Below are positions 18,316-26,973 of a stretch of 64,000 nucleotides of DNA, piece after piece; within the stretch, counting starts at the first letter, position 1, and every line of letters begins with the position of its first letter. The DNA comes from Tsuneonella litorea (GTDB lineage: Bacteria > Pseudomonadota > Alphaproteobacteria > Sphingomonadales > Sphingomonadaceae). The notes beneath the pieces were generated by a model. It saw only the letters and a program-made list of their open reading frames with translations, did not search any database and had not been told where the DNA came from. The stretch is taken from positions 62,001 through 126,000 of the forward strand of contig NZ_JAOAMV010000001.1 in NCBI RefSeq assembly GCF_025154015.1, in the 5' to 3' direction. The translations under genes were made by a program, and so were the position numbers.

Positions 18316-18393
18316 GGCGATCGTCTAATGCTGCCCTCGGGGGAAAGTTTCATACGATCGCCGAGCGTGTTGCATCGAGCAGCCCGCTCGGCG
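18316..18393. repeat. Two overlapping 9-bp inverted repeats downstream of engB
   Basis: First repeat: GGCGATCGT (18316-18324) pairs with ACGATCGCC (18354-18362). Second repeat: CGCCGAGCG (18359-18367) pairs with CGCTCGGCG (18385-18393). They share four bases, so both stems cannot form fully at once. No T-run follows, so a simple terminator is unlikely. The surrounding 167-base gap (18247-18413) has no recognisable gene. Confidence 0.5.
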
Positions 18394-18413
18394 AACGCCA
18401 CCACCGAACCGAC

Positions 18414-18677
18414 TTATCTCCCCCTCAGGTCGACGATGTACCAGCCGTCCCTTTCCGCGTCGTAGCGACATTCGAACGTGTCGCGGAAGGTTCGCTGCGC
18501 CGCGCCGATGGTCGGGAAGAATCCCAGGTCGACGATCCGCTCGCGGTCCAGCTTGCTCGATTCCGCGAAGGCGACCTCGCACTGGCCGCGCGTCTCGTAC
18601 CGGACATTGGTGGGATGCGCAGCGGCAGCGGTCGCGAGGGCACCCAGCAGGGCGACCGGGATAAGCCTGTACAACAT
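18414..18677 (-). CDS. Small exported hypothetical protein
   Basis: An 87-residue protein with a clear N-terminal signal peptide (residues 1-20, cleavage likely after AAA). The mature part has two Cys (in GQCEVAF and FECRYD) that could form a disulfide in the periplasm. It ends EWYIV-like with many aromatic and charged residues. I do not recognise the family. The start is ATG at 18677, with gaggag-type sequence upstream. It lies on the same strand as the regulator gene upstream, with a 93-base gap. Confidence 0.6.
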   Translation of the reverse strand: MLYRLIPVALLGALATAAAAHPTNVRYETRGQCEVAFAESSKLDRERIVDLGFFPTIGAAQRTFRDTFECRYDAERDGWYIVDLRGR

Positions 18678-18770
18678 TGCAGTTCTCCTCGGTTGAGAGG
18701 AGCCGAGGGTAATTGCCCTTCCCCGGCCCGGCGATGATCGACCCCTGATCAGAACCTGACCAGCGCCGCC

Positions 18771-20171
18771 TCACGGCAAAGGCGGATCATCGGCTTTCAG
18801 GTAGTCGGGCGTCCGGCCGGTCGCCTCCCAGTAATCGGCCAGCCCGATCGACCGGCACAAGTCGGCAAAGCGCGGGTCGGCGCGCATCGCTTCACAGGCC
18901 GGCGTAAACAGGACCTGTGTGAGCCGGCGATGCTGCTCGTTGAGGCGGGGGTGGTCGGCCGAGGGGGCGAGGGGCACCGGCGAATCGCCTTCCCGCAGGA
19001 AATAGGCCTGGGCGACTGCGAAGGCACCATCCACGCTCTGGGCGAGGCCCAACACGAACATCGCCGCGACGGCGAATGCCGGCCCGGCAGCGGCCATCTT
19101 GAGCGCGAGCGCGGTCGCTCGCTCGCGCGCGCCGCGGTCGCCGCCGACGAGGTCGACCGCCGCCTCGAGCAAGGGCCGGATCGCGGCCCCGATGACGTCC
19201 GGCGCGCCCGGCGAGAGCATCGCGCGGGCCGCACCCCCCTTGCCCGTGTACAAGAGGGTCCAGAACCGGGCGGTCCATATTGCCGGGTGGTCGGGGTAAA
19301 GCTGGATGGCCCGGTCGGCCGCGTGGTCCATTCCGGCAATATCGCCCGTCGACCAGTGCTGGTAGACAGTCTTGTACGCGTGCACGGCGCACAGCGGATC
19401 GCGCGCCAGCAGAGCGTCGCGGCGCGCCTTCGCGGCCCTTATCTGCCCGGTCGCCATCTCGAGCACGGCAAGGTCGCTGGCCGGCAACGGATGGCCTGGA
19501 TCGGCGGCGGCTATCGCCCGCAACTGCGTGTCTGCCGCGCGCCATCGGCCATAAAGCGGGGCGACGCTCACCAGCGCGGTCGCGGCTTCGATCTGCGCAG
19601 GGTCGAGCGCCAGCGCACGGCGCGCCGTCTGGTCGCACGCGGCGACGTGGAGCGAGACGAAATCCGGTGCCGCGTACTCGGCGGCATGGCGATGGAGAAT
19701 CGCAAGGTGGCCGAGAAGGGCGGCATCCGTGCGCTTCGCGGCGACCCGTTCGCACAGCGCAATCGTCGCCCGGTCGGGCTGCGGCAAGCTCATCCGCCAG
19801 CTGTTTCGCGCCACCTCGATCGCGTCTGCCACCGCGTCCGGCGCGTCGCTGCCGTGCTTGGACTCGGCGATCCTGAGCACATAGCCCGCCGCCGGGACCG
19901 TCTCGATCCCCACGCCCTCGCCGCCAACCTGATCGAGTGCCCGGCGTAGCGCCGTCACCAGCCGATTGAGGTTGTCGTCGCTGACTGTCGCGGCGGGCGA
20001 CCACAGGCGATCGAAGAGCGAACGCCGGGTGACGAGCTGGTTCGGGGTTCGCGCCAGTTCGCACAGCAGCGCCATCACGAGGGGCTGGAGAGGCGCGGTT
20101 CCCCGCGAGCCCACCAGCCGGCGCTCGACCGGATGGGCTTCCACGCCAGCAAGATGGATCACATCATCCAT
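18771..20171 (-). CDS. Winged-helix (OmpR/CadC-type) transcriptional regulator with TPR-like domain
   Basis: The N-terminal 100 residues form an OmpR-type winged helix (QLVTRRSLFDRLW, then DDNLNRLVTALRRAL and GYVLRI). The remaining 360 residues are Ala-rich helical repeats resembling TPRs, as in CadC- or HilA-like regulators that lack a receiver domain. No convincing transmembrane anchor separates the two parts. ATG at 20171 has a GGTGGA ribosome site about ten bases upstream; a GTG at 20195 would add eight residues. Its target is unknown. The nearest candidate is the small exported protein downstream on the same strand. Confidence 0.75.
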   Translation of the reverse strand: MDDVIHLAGVEAHPVERRLVGSRGTAPLQPLVMALLCELARTPNQLVTRRSLFDRLWSPAATVSDDNLNRLVTALRRALDQVGGEGVGIETVPAAGYVLRIAESKHGSDAPDAVADAIEVARNSWRMSLPQPDRATIALCERVAAKRTDAALLGHLAILHRHAAEYAAPDFVSLHVAACDQTARRALALDPAQIEAATALVSVAPLYGRWRAADTQLRAIAAADPGHPLPASDLAVLEMATGQIRAAKARRDALLARDPLCAVHAYKTVYQHWSTGDIAGMDHAADRAIQLYPDHPAIWTARFWTLLYTGKGGAARAMLSPGAPDVIGAAIRPLLEAAVDLVGGDRGARERATALALKMAAAGPAFAVAAMFVLGLAQSVDGAFAVAQAYFLREGDSPVPLAPSADHPRLNEQHRRLTQVLFTPACEAMRADPRFADLCRSIGLADYWEATGRTPDYLKADDPPLP

Positions 20172-20286
20172 TACCGCATTTCCACCGCTGTTCACCCGCG
20201 GCCGATTTCGATCGCTCGCCGGTCGATCCTAGCATCGCCAGGATCGTCCGCATCCGGATTTCGTGCTTGATGCGTCGGATTTGCAC

Positions 20287-20709
20287 TCAGGTCGCGAACA
20301 GGCTGTCGAGGCTCCTGAATGCCTTCATCTCGATCGCGTTGCCGCTGGGGTCGCGGAAGAACATGGTCTTCTGCTCGCCCGGTTCGCCGGCGAAGCGCGT
20401 GTAGGGTTCGATCTCGAACCGGGTGCCCGCCGCGCGCATCCTGTCCGCCAGGTCGTCGAACGCCTCGAGCGTGAGCACTACCCCGAAGTGGGGGACCGGC
20501 ACCCCGTGCCCGTCCACCGGGTTGACCGCCGCGTCGGTGCCTTCGCGATCCGGCGCATGGTGGACGACGAACTGGTGGCCGTAGAAATCGAAATCGACCC
20601 ATGTCTCGGCGCTGCGGCCTTCGGGCAGGCCGAGCAGCCCGCCATAGAACGCGCGGGCTTCGGCAATGTCGCGGACGGGAACGGCGAGGTGGAACGGGCG
20701 CAGGCTCAT
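20287..20709 (-). CDS. VOC family (glyoxalase/dioxygenase fold) protein
   Basis: A 140-residue single vicinal-oxygen-chelate unit. Likely metal ligands are His7 (PFHLAVPV), His74 (PHFGVVL) and Glu127 (GNAIEMK). The stretch ARAFYGGLLGL is a family mark. Substrate cannot be deduced from sequence. The gene stands alone, divergent from the glutathione transferase gene with a 145-base gap that shows no recognisable element. Confidence 0.85.
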   Translation of the reverse strand: MSLRPFHLAVPVRDIAEARAFYGGLLGLPEGRSAETWVDFDFYGHQFVVHHAPDREGTDAAVNPVDGHGVPVPHFGVVLTLEAFDDLADRMRAAGTRFEIEPYTRFAGEPGEQKTMFFRDPSGNAIEMKAFRSLDSLFAT

Positions 20710-20854
20710 GGCGTCCTTCTAGTCCGGTGAGATCCACTTTCCTACAGCGCGCGGATGATGGCCCGGACGGCGGTTCACCGGTCGCGTCGTTCAGTCTCGA
20801 CACCGTCCGGATGAACGCATAGGGCCCGCGGCAGGTGGGCAACAGGTGGAATCG

Positions 20855-21526
20855 ATGAAGCTGATCGTCGGCAACCGGAACTATTCGAGCTGGTCGCTGC
20901 GCGGCTGGCTGGCGGCCAAGCAGTCGGGCCTCGCGTTCGAGGAACTGACGGTCAACATCTCGGGCGAGGAATGGGAGGAAGCCAAGCGCGCGATGGGCGA
21001 AATCCAGCCGAGCCGCGGCAAGGTACCGATCCTGTGGGACGGCGACACGGTGATCTGGGACAGCCTGGCAATTCTCGAATACCTGTCCGACAAGGTCGGG
21101 CGCGACCGCTTCTGGCCCAAGGACGACACCCCGCGCGGGATGGCCCGGGCGATGGTCGCCGAGATGCACTCGAGCTACCTCGCGCTGCGCCGGGAATGCC
21201 CGATGAACATCCGGATGCGCCACAAGGGCGCGCGGATCACCGACGAGGCCAAGGCCGACATCGTGCGCGTCCTGCAATTGTGGGCCGAGGCGCGGGCACG
21301 ATTCGGACGCGGCGGCCCGTTTCTGTTCGGTACATTCGGCGCCGCCGATATCTTCTATGCGCCCGTCGTCAGCCGATTCGTCACTTATGGGATCGGCGTG
21401 CCGGGCTTCGCGCAGACCTACATGGAAGCGGTCTGGGAACACGAATGGATGCAGGCCTGGATCAAGGCCGCCGAGGACGAACAATGGGTGATCGAACAGT
21501 GGGACAGCATACCGTCGGCCGGCTAG
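20855..21526 (+). CDS. Glutathione S-transferase family protein
   Basis: A 223-residue protein with an N-terminal thioredoxin-fold domain starting MKLIVGNRNYSSWSLRGWL. The Ser cluster (YSSWS) is the likely glutathione-activating site, as in zeta-like GSTs. The cis-Pro motif KVPIL and the ESLAILEYL-type motif (DSLAILEYLSDK) are present, followed by an all-helical C-terminal domain. ATG at 20855 was preferred over a GTG nine bases upstream. Its 3' end overlaps the start of the nuclease gene by 43 bases. Confidence 0.88.
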   Translation: MKLIVGNRNYSSWSLRGWLAAKQSGLAFEELTVNISGEEWEEAKRAMGEIQPSRGKVPILWDGDTVIWDSLAILEYLSDKVGRDRFWPKDDTPRGMARAMVAEMHSSYLALRRECPMNIRMRHKGARITDEAKADIVRVLQLWAEARARFGRGGPFLFGTFGAADIFYAPVVSRFVTYGIGVPGFAQTYMEAVWEHEWMQAWIKAAEDEQWVIEQWDSIPSAG

Positions 21527-22383
21527 GCCGGATCGCCGCGGCGGCGGCGGCATTGCTGGCCCTGCTACTTCCCGCGCCGTCGCTGGCGTGGGGCTATTAC
21601 GGGCATGAGACGACCGCGCGGATCGCGTGGGCGAACGTGCGGCCCGAAACCCGCGCGGCAATCGCGCGGCTGATCGCGCACGAGCGCGAACTGGGCACGC
21701 CCGATTGCCGGATTCGCGACCTGGCCGGTGCCTCGACCTGGCCCGACTGCCTGCGCAGCGCGCCATGGCGCTGGGCCTACACCTTCCCCTGGCACTACCA
21801 GACCGAACCGATCGGCGAGCCGTACGACGCGCGCAAGAACTGTTCGTCGGGCGCCTGCGTCTCCGCACAGGTCGAGCGCAACCATCGCATCCTTGCCGAC
21901 GAGAGCCTGCCCGCCAACGTCCGGCTCGAGGCGCTGGCATTCATGGTCCACTTCGCCGGCGACATCCACATGCCGCTGCATTCGGGCGACAACGACGACC
22001 GGGGCGGCAACGACGTGATCACGCAATACGGCATCGTGCCGGGGCTGAACCTGCACTGGGTGTGGGACGGCGCGCTTGCCGAACGGGCGATCACCAGCGC
22101 CAACCCGCCGCTCGTGCGCCGCTACACCGCGGCCGAACGGGCGGAACTGGGTGGCGGAGGCGCGGCCGACTGGGGACGCGAGAGCTGGGCGCTGGCCAAG
22201 GGGTTCGTCTATCCGAACGCCTTCGGGGACGCCCCGCCAGCGAACGCGGCGACGCTCACCCAGGATGCCATCGCGGCCGCGGTCCCCGTCGCCGAGCGGC
22301 GCATTACGCAGGCCGGCATCCGCATCGCCGAATATCTCGACAGCGCGTTCGCGCCCGGCCCGCTGCCCGAGCCGCGGCGCTAG
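21484..22383 (+). CDS. Secreted S1/P1-type nuclease
   Basis: Zinc-dependent single-strand nuclease or phospholipase-C-like enzyme acting outside the cytoplasm. The signal peptide (about residues 1-34) ends SLA, so the mature protein begins WGYYGHE. An N-terminal Trp and the WGxxGH motif are hallmark zinc ligands of the family. Further ligands lie in MVHFAGDIHMPLH and in LHWVWDG. Length (299 aa) is normal. ATG at 21484 overlaps the upstream GST gene by 43 bases, which implies coupling. The stop overlaps the stop of the convergent cupin gene by four bases. Confidence 0.9.
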   Translation: MGDRTVGQHTVGRLGRIAAAAAALLALLLPAPSLAWGYYGHETTARIAWANVRPETRAAIARLIAHERELGTPDCRIRDLAGASTWPDCLRSAPWRWAYTFPWHYQTEPIGEPYDARKNCSSGACVSAQVERNHRILADESLPANVRLEALAFMVHFAGDIHMPLHSGDNDDRGGNDVITQYGIVPGLNLHWVWDGALAERAITSANPPLVRRYTAAERAELGGGGAADWGRESWALAKGFVYPNAFGDAPPANAATLTQDAIAAAVPVAERRITQAGIRIAEYLDSAFAPGPLPEPRR

Positions 22384-22847
22384 GGAACGCGGCGCGCGGG
22401 ATAGGGCGTGCCGTCCTTGCGGGCATACCCCTCGGGGCCGAAGCGCATGTCGATGTCGGGATATTCGCCGTGGTCCGCCTCGCGGTCGCCCGCGCTGACG
22501 ACGACGAACACGCAAGCCTCGTCGGTGCGGTTCTGCAGGTGATGGCCGTCGCGCACACCGGCCGGCCAGGCGCAGACGTCGCCGGGCCGCAGGATCGTTT
22601 CGCCCGCGTCCTCAACCAGCACAGCCTCGCCCTCGAGCATGACGAGGAGTTCGTCCTCCGCGGCGTGCCAGTGCCGCTGCGACGACCACGCGCCGGGTTC
22701 GAGCACGACGTGGCTCGCGCCCATGTGGACCAGGCCGGCCGGCGGGGCGAGGCGGCGGTACCGCCGTCCCTTGACCGGCGCGTCGAACGGCGGCGGGTAG
22801 CCCGTGGCATTGGTCTGGGGGATGGCGGTCAGGTCGATCTTGGGCAT
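22380..22847 (-). CDS. Cupin domain protein
   Basis: A 155-residue single cupin. Metal-ligand motif 1 is visible as HWHAAEDELLVMLEG, and motif 2 as the GDVCAWPAGVRDGHHLQN segment. Similar proteins bind a metal and often accompany small-molecule metabolism, but the substrate is unknown. It converges with the S1/P1 nuclease gene and diverges from dapE with a 53-base spacer. Confidence 0.8.
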   Translation of the reverse strand: MPKIDLTAIPQTNATGYPPPFDAPVKGRRYRRLAPPAGLVHMGASHVVLEPGAWSSQRHWHAAEDELLVMLEGEAVLVEDAGETILRPGDVCAWPAGVRDGHHLQNRTDEACVFVVVSAGDREADHGEYPDIDMRFGPEGYARKDGTPYPARRVP

Positions 22848-22900
22848 TGCGGTCCCCTCGCTGCTGGATCGTCGGTCGCCGCTCGTATAGCGGTGCGGTC

Positions 22901-24043
22901 ATGACCGACGCCAGCGTTGCCGACCTCGCCGAGAAACTCATCGCCTGCCCCAGCGTCACTCCCGCGCAGGGCCTGGTGTTCGACGCGTTGGAAGCGATCC
23001 TCGCGCCGCACGGGTTCGAGATCGACCGGTTCGTGGCCGGTGAAGCGCCGGACGGCCCGGTCGAAAACCTGTTCGCGATTCGCCGCGGCCCTGCCGGCAG
23101 CCGGCACTTCGCCTTCGCCGGCCACCTCGACGTCGTGCCGCCGGGCGAAGGCTGGACCAGCGCGCCGTTCGCGCCGGAGCGGCGCCCGAGCCCGGGGGGC
23201 GACCTGCTCTACGGTCGCGGCGCGGTCGACATGAAGGGCGCCATCGCGGCGATGGCCGCCGCCGTGCGCGACTTGCCCGCCGACGCGGGCACGGTGAGCT
23301 TCGTGATCACCGGCGACGAGGAAGGCCCGGCGATCCACGGGACCCGCGCGCTGATCGAGCGGATGCGCGAGCGGAGGGACGTTCCGGACCTCATCCTGGT
23401 CGGCGAGCCGACGTCGACCCACCGGCTTGGCGACATGGTGAAGATCGGACGCCGCGGGTCGGTCAACATCTGGCTGGAGGTCGAGGGCGTGCAGGGCCAC
23501 GTCGCCTATCCCCACCTTGCCGACAACCCGATCACGAAGCTTGTCGCCATGCTCTCGGAACTCGAGTCGCTGACGCTCGACGAGGGCGACGAGTGGTTTC
23601 AGCCGTCGAACATCGAGATAACGGACCTTGAGGTGGGCAATCCCGCGCACAACGTGATCCCCGCCAAGGCGAAGGCGCGCATCTCGATCCGGTTCAATGC
23701 CCGGCACACCGGGGCCGAATTGGCCGAGCGGGTGGCCGCGATCGCCGAACGCCACGGCGGGACCGCCCGGGCGATCATCAGCGGCGAGGCGTTCCTGACA
23801 CCGCCCGGCGCGTTTTCCTCGATGATCAGCGACGCGGTCGAGGCCGAGACGGGCGTGAAACCCGAACTGTCGACAACCGGCGGCACCTCCGATGCGCGGT
23901 TCCTGAAGGACCTCGCTCCAGTGATCGAGTTCGGCCTGTGCAACGCCACGATGCACAAGCGCGACGAGGGCGTCGCCGTCGCCGATCTCGAGGTGCTGGC
24001 GCGGATCTACAGGCGGATTGCGCGCGCCGCGCTGGCGTGCTGA
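22901..24043 (+). CDS. dapE: Succinyl-diaminopimelate desuccinylase
   Basis: Metallopeptidase-fold enzyme that removes succinate from N-succinyl-LL-diaminopimelate on the way to lysine and peptidoglycan. The 380-residue protein has AGHLDVVPPG, GRGAVDMKGAIAAM and the catalytic GDEEGPA, with the dimerisation domain in the middle and TTGGTSDARF near the C-terminus. ATG at 22901 gives the usual length. It is not linked to other dap genes except dapB about 9 kb upstream. Confidence 0.95.
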   Translation: MTDASVADLAEKLIACPSVTPAQGLVFDALEAILAPHGFEIDRFVAGEAPDGPVENLFAIRRGPAGSRHFAFAGHLDVVPPGEGWTSAPFAPERRPSPGGDLLYGRGAVDMKGAIAAMAAAVRDLPADAGTVSFVITGDEEGPAIHGTRALIERMRERRDVPDLILVGEPTSTHRLGDMVKIGRRGSVNIWLEVEGVQGHVAYPHLADNPITKLVAMLSELESLTLDEGDEWFQPSNIEITDLEVGNPAHNVIPAKAKARISIRFNARHTGAELAERVAAIAERHGGTARAIISGEAFLTPPGAFSSMISDAVEAETGVKPELSTTGGTSDARFLKDLAPVIEFGLCNATMHKRDEGVAVADLEVLARIYRRIARAALAC

Positions 24044-24107
24044 AAGGGCGCGCCGGGGCGGGTCACGCGCCCGGTGCATTCTACATACGAGAACGAGGGG
24101 GGTTGCG

Positions 24108-25505
24108 ATGGCCGTTGGGGGCACCGGGGACTTGACCATGCGCGACCGGCCGCGCTCGCCGCTGGGCTGGCTGCTGCACGCGCTCAGCCGCCATCTCACC
24201 GCGTCGATCATGGTGGGACTGGTGCTGGGCGTGCTGACCGGCTGGCTGGTCAATGCGGGGCTGCTGTCCGGCATCGCGGCGCCGGAAACCTGGGCGCGCG
24301 GGTTCCAGATGCTCTCGACGATCTTCCTCAACCTGATCAAGATGCTCGTCGCGCCGCTGGTTCTCGCCACGATCATCGCCGGGCTCGCCCACATGGGCGA
24401 CACCACCGCCGTCGGCCGGATCGGCGTGCGCGCGATCCTGTGGTTCATCGTCGCGAGCGTCATCTCGATCGGGCTCGGGCTGGTCATGGTCAACCTGTTC
24501 CAGCCCGGCGTCGGGATCGACATCGCGGCCCCCGCCCAGGCGGTGGGAGAGGTCAAGAAGCTCGATTTCTTCGAATTCGTCGAACACGTCTTTCCCAAGA
24601 ACGTGGTCGGCGCGATGGCCGACAACAACGTCCTGCAGATCCTGGTGTTCGCGCTGTTCGCCGGGGTCGGTTTGACCGCGCTCGGGGAAAAGGGCCGCCC
24701 GCTCGTCCGCGCCGCCGAATCGCTGGCCGAGCTGATGCTCGAGATCACCGGGTATGTCATGCGCTTCGCCCCGTTCGCGGTGTTCGGCGCGCTTGCCAAC
24801 GTGGTCGCGCAGAACGGGCTGGGGATTCTCGTCACCTATGCCAAGCTGCTGGGCGAGTTCTATTTCGCGCTGGCGATCCTCTGGGTGCTGCTCATCGGCG
24901 CCGCTTTCGTGTTCCTGCGCGGCCGCGCGTTCCACCTCGTGCGCTACGTCCGCCAGCCCGTGCTGATCGCGTTCTCGACCGCCTCGAGCGAGGCGGCGAT
25001 GCCCAAGCTGTTCGAGCAGCTCGACCGTTTCGGCATCCCGCGCCGGGTTTCGGGGCTGATGATTCCGCTCGGCTATAGTTTCAACCTCGACGGATCGATG
25101 ATGTACGCCAGCTTCGCGACGATCTTCATCGCCCAGGCCTACGGCATCGACCTGTCGCTCGGCACCCAGATCGCGATTCTCCTGACGCTGATGATCAGTT
25201 CGAAGGGCATCGCCGCGGTCCCCCGCGCGAGCCTGGTGGTGATCGCCGCGACGCTGGCGATGTTCGATCTGCCGGCCGAGGGCATCGCCCTGGTGCTGGC
25301 GATCGACCAGTTCCTCGACATGGGCCGCACCGCGACCAACGTGCTCGGCAACTCGGTCGCGACCAGCGTGATCACCAAGTGGGAAGGAATGCTCCAGCCG
25401 ATGCGCGACCCGGACGAGGACTTTCCGGTCGCTCCGCATCACACCGCGGCCGACGGACGCGCGGGGCTGGTGCTCGACGAGGACAATTTCGTGCGCCCCG
25501 CCTGA
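24108..25505 (+). CDS. Dicarboxylate/amino acid:cation symporter (DAACS), DctA-like
   Basis: Inner-membrane Na+- or H+-coupled transporter of the SLC1/GltPh fold (465 aa). Hairpin 1 carries TASSEAAMPK, TM7 carries FNLDGSMMY, and TM8 reads DMGRTATNVLGNSVAT. The Asp-x2-Arg and Asn positions of the substrate site are kept, but the later Asp of GltPh (NVTGD) is Asn here, as in DctA-type C4-dicarboxylate carriers. A C4-dicarboxylate substrate is therefore more likely than aspartate (inference). ATG at 24108 follows gagggggg. A second DAACS gene follows 101 bases downstream. Confidence 0.88.
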   Translation: MAVGGTGDLTMRDRPRSPLGWLLHALSRHLTASIMVGLVLGVLTGWLVNAGLLSGIAAPETWARGFQMLSTIFLNLIKMLVAPLVLATIIAGLAHMGDTTAVGRIGVRAILWFIVASVISIGLGLVMVNLFQPGVGIDIAAPAQAVGEVKKLDFFEFVEHVFPKNVVGAMADNNVLQILVFALFAGVGLTALGEKGRPLVRAAESLAELMLEITGYVMRFAPFAVFGALANVVAQNGLGILVTYAKLLGEFYFALAILWVLLIGAAFVFLRGRAFHLVRYVRQPVLIAFSTASSEAAMPKLFEQLDRFGIPRRVSGLMIPLGYSFNLDGSMMYASFATIFIAQAYGIDLSLGTQIAILLTLMISSKGIAAVPRASLVVIAATLAMFDLPAEGIALVLAIDQFLDMGRTATNVLGNSVATSVITKWEGMLQPMRDPDEDFPVAPHHTAADGRAGLVLDEDNFVRPA

Positions 25506-25591
25506 TCGGCTCGCGCAGGACGAAACGCCGGGTGGTCAACGCCTTGCCGCTTCGATAGGCTCGCCCTTCCCCGCGCTGCAGGGCGCTCGGC

Positions 25592-25609
25592 AGGAAGGAT
25601 AGTCCGATC
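25592..25609 (+). promoter_or_regulatory. Strong ribosome binding site before an ATC codon
   Basis: AGGAAGGA at 25592-25599, a seven-base spacer, then ATC at 25607-25609, in frame with the second DAACS symporter. This spacing is ideal for initiation at the ATC. No standard start codon lies in the frame near this site. Confidence 0.55.
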
Positions 25610-26845
25610 ACCGGTCGCTGGTTTGCAATTCCGCTGTGGCAGCGTGTCATCGCCGCACTCGTGCTCGGCGTTCTCGCCGGCTTTCTCTGGGGGCCGGGCG
25701 CCGAGAGCATCAAGATCGTCGGCGACCTGTTCATCGCCTTCATCAAGATGCTGGTCGTGCCGCTGATCTTCATCTCGATCGTGTCCGGCGTGGCCTCGAT
25801 CGGCGACCTCAGGAAACTCGGCGCGGTCGGCTGGCGGGCGCTGCTGCTGTTCGTCGCGACCAGCCAGGTCGCGGTCTGGCTGGGCCTGGCGCTGGGCACC
25901 TTCTTCCTTCCCGGCGTGGGGGTCGACACGAGCGGGATCGCGCTTGGCGAGCCGCCGCAGCCCAACGAGACGACCTGGCGCGAGATGCTGCTCGGCATGG
26001 TCCCGCAGAGCCCGGTGCAGGTCATGGCCGACGCCAACGTGCTGCCGCTGATCGTCTTCGCGCTTCTCGTCGGCATCGGCATCGTGATGGCGAAGGAAGA
26101 GGGCGGACCGGTCGCGCGGATCTTCGATTCGGGCGCAGTGGTGATGCAGAAGGTCACCATCGTCGTGATGGAACTGACCCCGTTCGGCGTTTTCGCGCTC
26201 ATGGCGTGGGTCACCGGCACGCTCGGGCGCGATGCGCTGGTCGCCCTCGCGAAGCTGGTCGCGCTCAACTACGCCGGGTGCCTGCTGATCATCCTGCTGG
26301 TCTATGCCTCGCTGATCCGGTTCGTGGCGAAACTGCCGATCCACGACTTCTTCCGCGGCATGATCGATGCCATCGCGGTCGCCTATTCGACCGCCTCGTC
26401 CAATGCCACGCTGCCGGTGACGCTGCGCTGCACGCAGCGCAACCTCGGGGTCAGCGCGCCGACATCGAGCTTCGTGGTGTCGCTCGGCGCAACGATCAAC
26501 ATGGACGGGACCGCGATGTACCTCGGCCTCGCGACACTGTTCGGCGCGCAGATCTTCGGGGTGCCGCTCGATTTCGGCGACTACGTGATGATCTCGGTCC
26601 TTGCGACGCTGGGCTCGGTGGGCGCCGCCGGCATACCGGGCGCGGGAATGATCATGATGGCGCTGGTGTTCGGCGCGGTGGGGGTTCCGCTCGAGACGAT
26701 CGCCTTCGTCGCGGGGATCGACCGGATCATGGACATGATGCGCACCGCCACCAACGTCACCGGCGACGGCACCGTTACCACCACCGTCGCCGCGTTGACC
26801 GGCGAGATCGACCGCGGCGAGATGATCAGCGCCGACGACGTCTGA
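25607..26845 (+). CDS. Second DAACS symporter, probable ATC start codon
   Basis: Another SLC1-fold symporter (412 aa), with STASSNATLPV in hairpin 1, INMDGTAMY in TM7 and DRIMDMMRTATNVTGD in TM8. All four GltPh-type substrate and Na+ residues of TM8 (Asp, Arg, Asn, Asp) are present, so an acidic amino acid substrate is plausible. The reading frame is open from 25559, but has no ATG, GTG or TTG before GTG 25661. Starting there would remove most of TM1. A strong Shine-Dalgarno AGGAAGGA (25592-25599) lies seven bases before ATC at 25607, which would give the expected N-terminus TGRWFAIPLWQR. Either ATC is used, or an ATG was mutated or misread. Confidence 0.8.
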   Translation: MTGRWFAIPLWQRVIAALVLGVLAGFLWGPGAESIKIVGDLFIAFIKMLVVPLIFISIVSGVASIGDLRKLGAVGWRALLLFVATSQVAVWLGLALGTFFLPGVGVDTSGIALGEPPQPNETTWREMLLGMVPQSPVQVMADANVLPLIVFALLVGIGIVMAKEEGGPVARIFDSGAVVMQKVTIVVMELTPFGVFALMAWVTGTLGRDALVALAKLVALNYAGCLLIILLVYASLIRFVAKLPIHDFFRGMIDAIAVAYSTASSNATLPVTLRCTQRNLGVSAPTSSFVVSLGATINMDGTAMYLGLATLFGAQIFGVPLDFGDYVMISVLATLGSVGAAGIPGAGMIMMALVFGAVGVPLETIAFVAGIDRIMDMMRTATNVTGDGTVTTTVAALTGEIDRGEMISADDV

Positions 26846-26871
26846 GCGAGCGAATCAAGCGGACAAGCAAA

Positions 26872-26894
26872 CGGGCTCCCGATTCGGGAGCCCG
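26872..26894 (-). terminator. Hairpin between DAACS gene and rpmH
   Basis: A perfect 9-bp stem (26872-26880 with 26886-26894) with a five-base loop. On the minus strand it is followed by TTTGCTTG, so it could terminate rpmH, whose stop is 80 bases away. On the plus strand there is no T-run, but it lies 27 bases after the symporter gene. Confidence 0.5.
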
Positions 26895-26973
26895 CGAGGC
26901 CGCCAGGCGGTCCGCCGCCGTGGCGGGGATGCTGCAGCCGGAGTGAGCGCGCACGGGCGCGCTCGAATGAACG

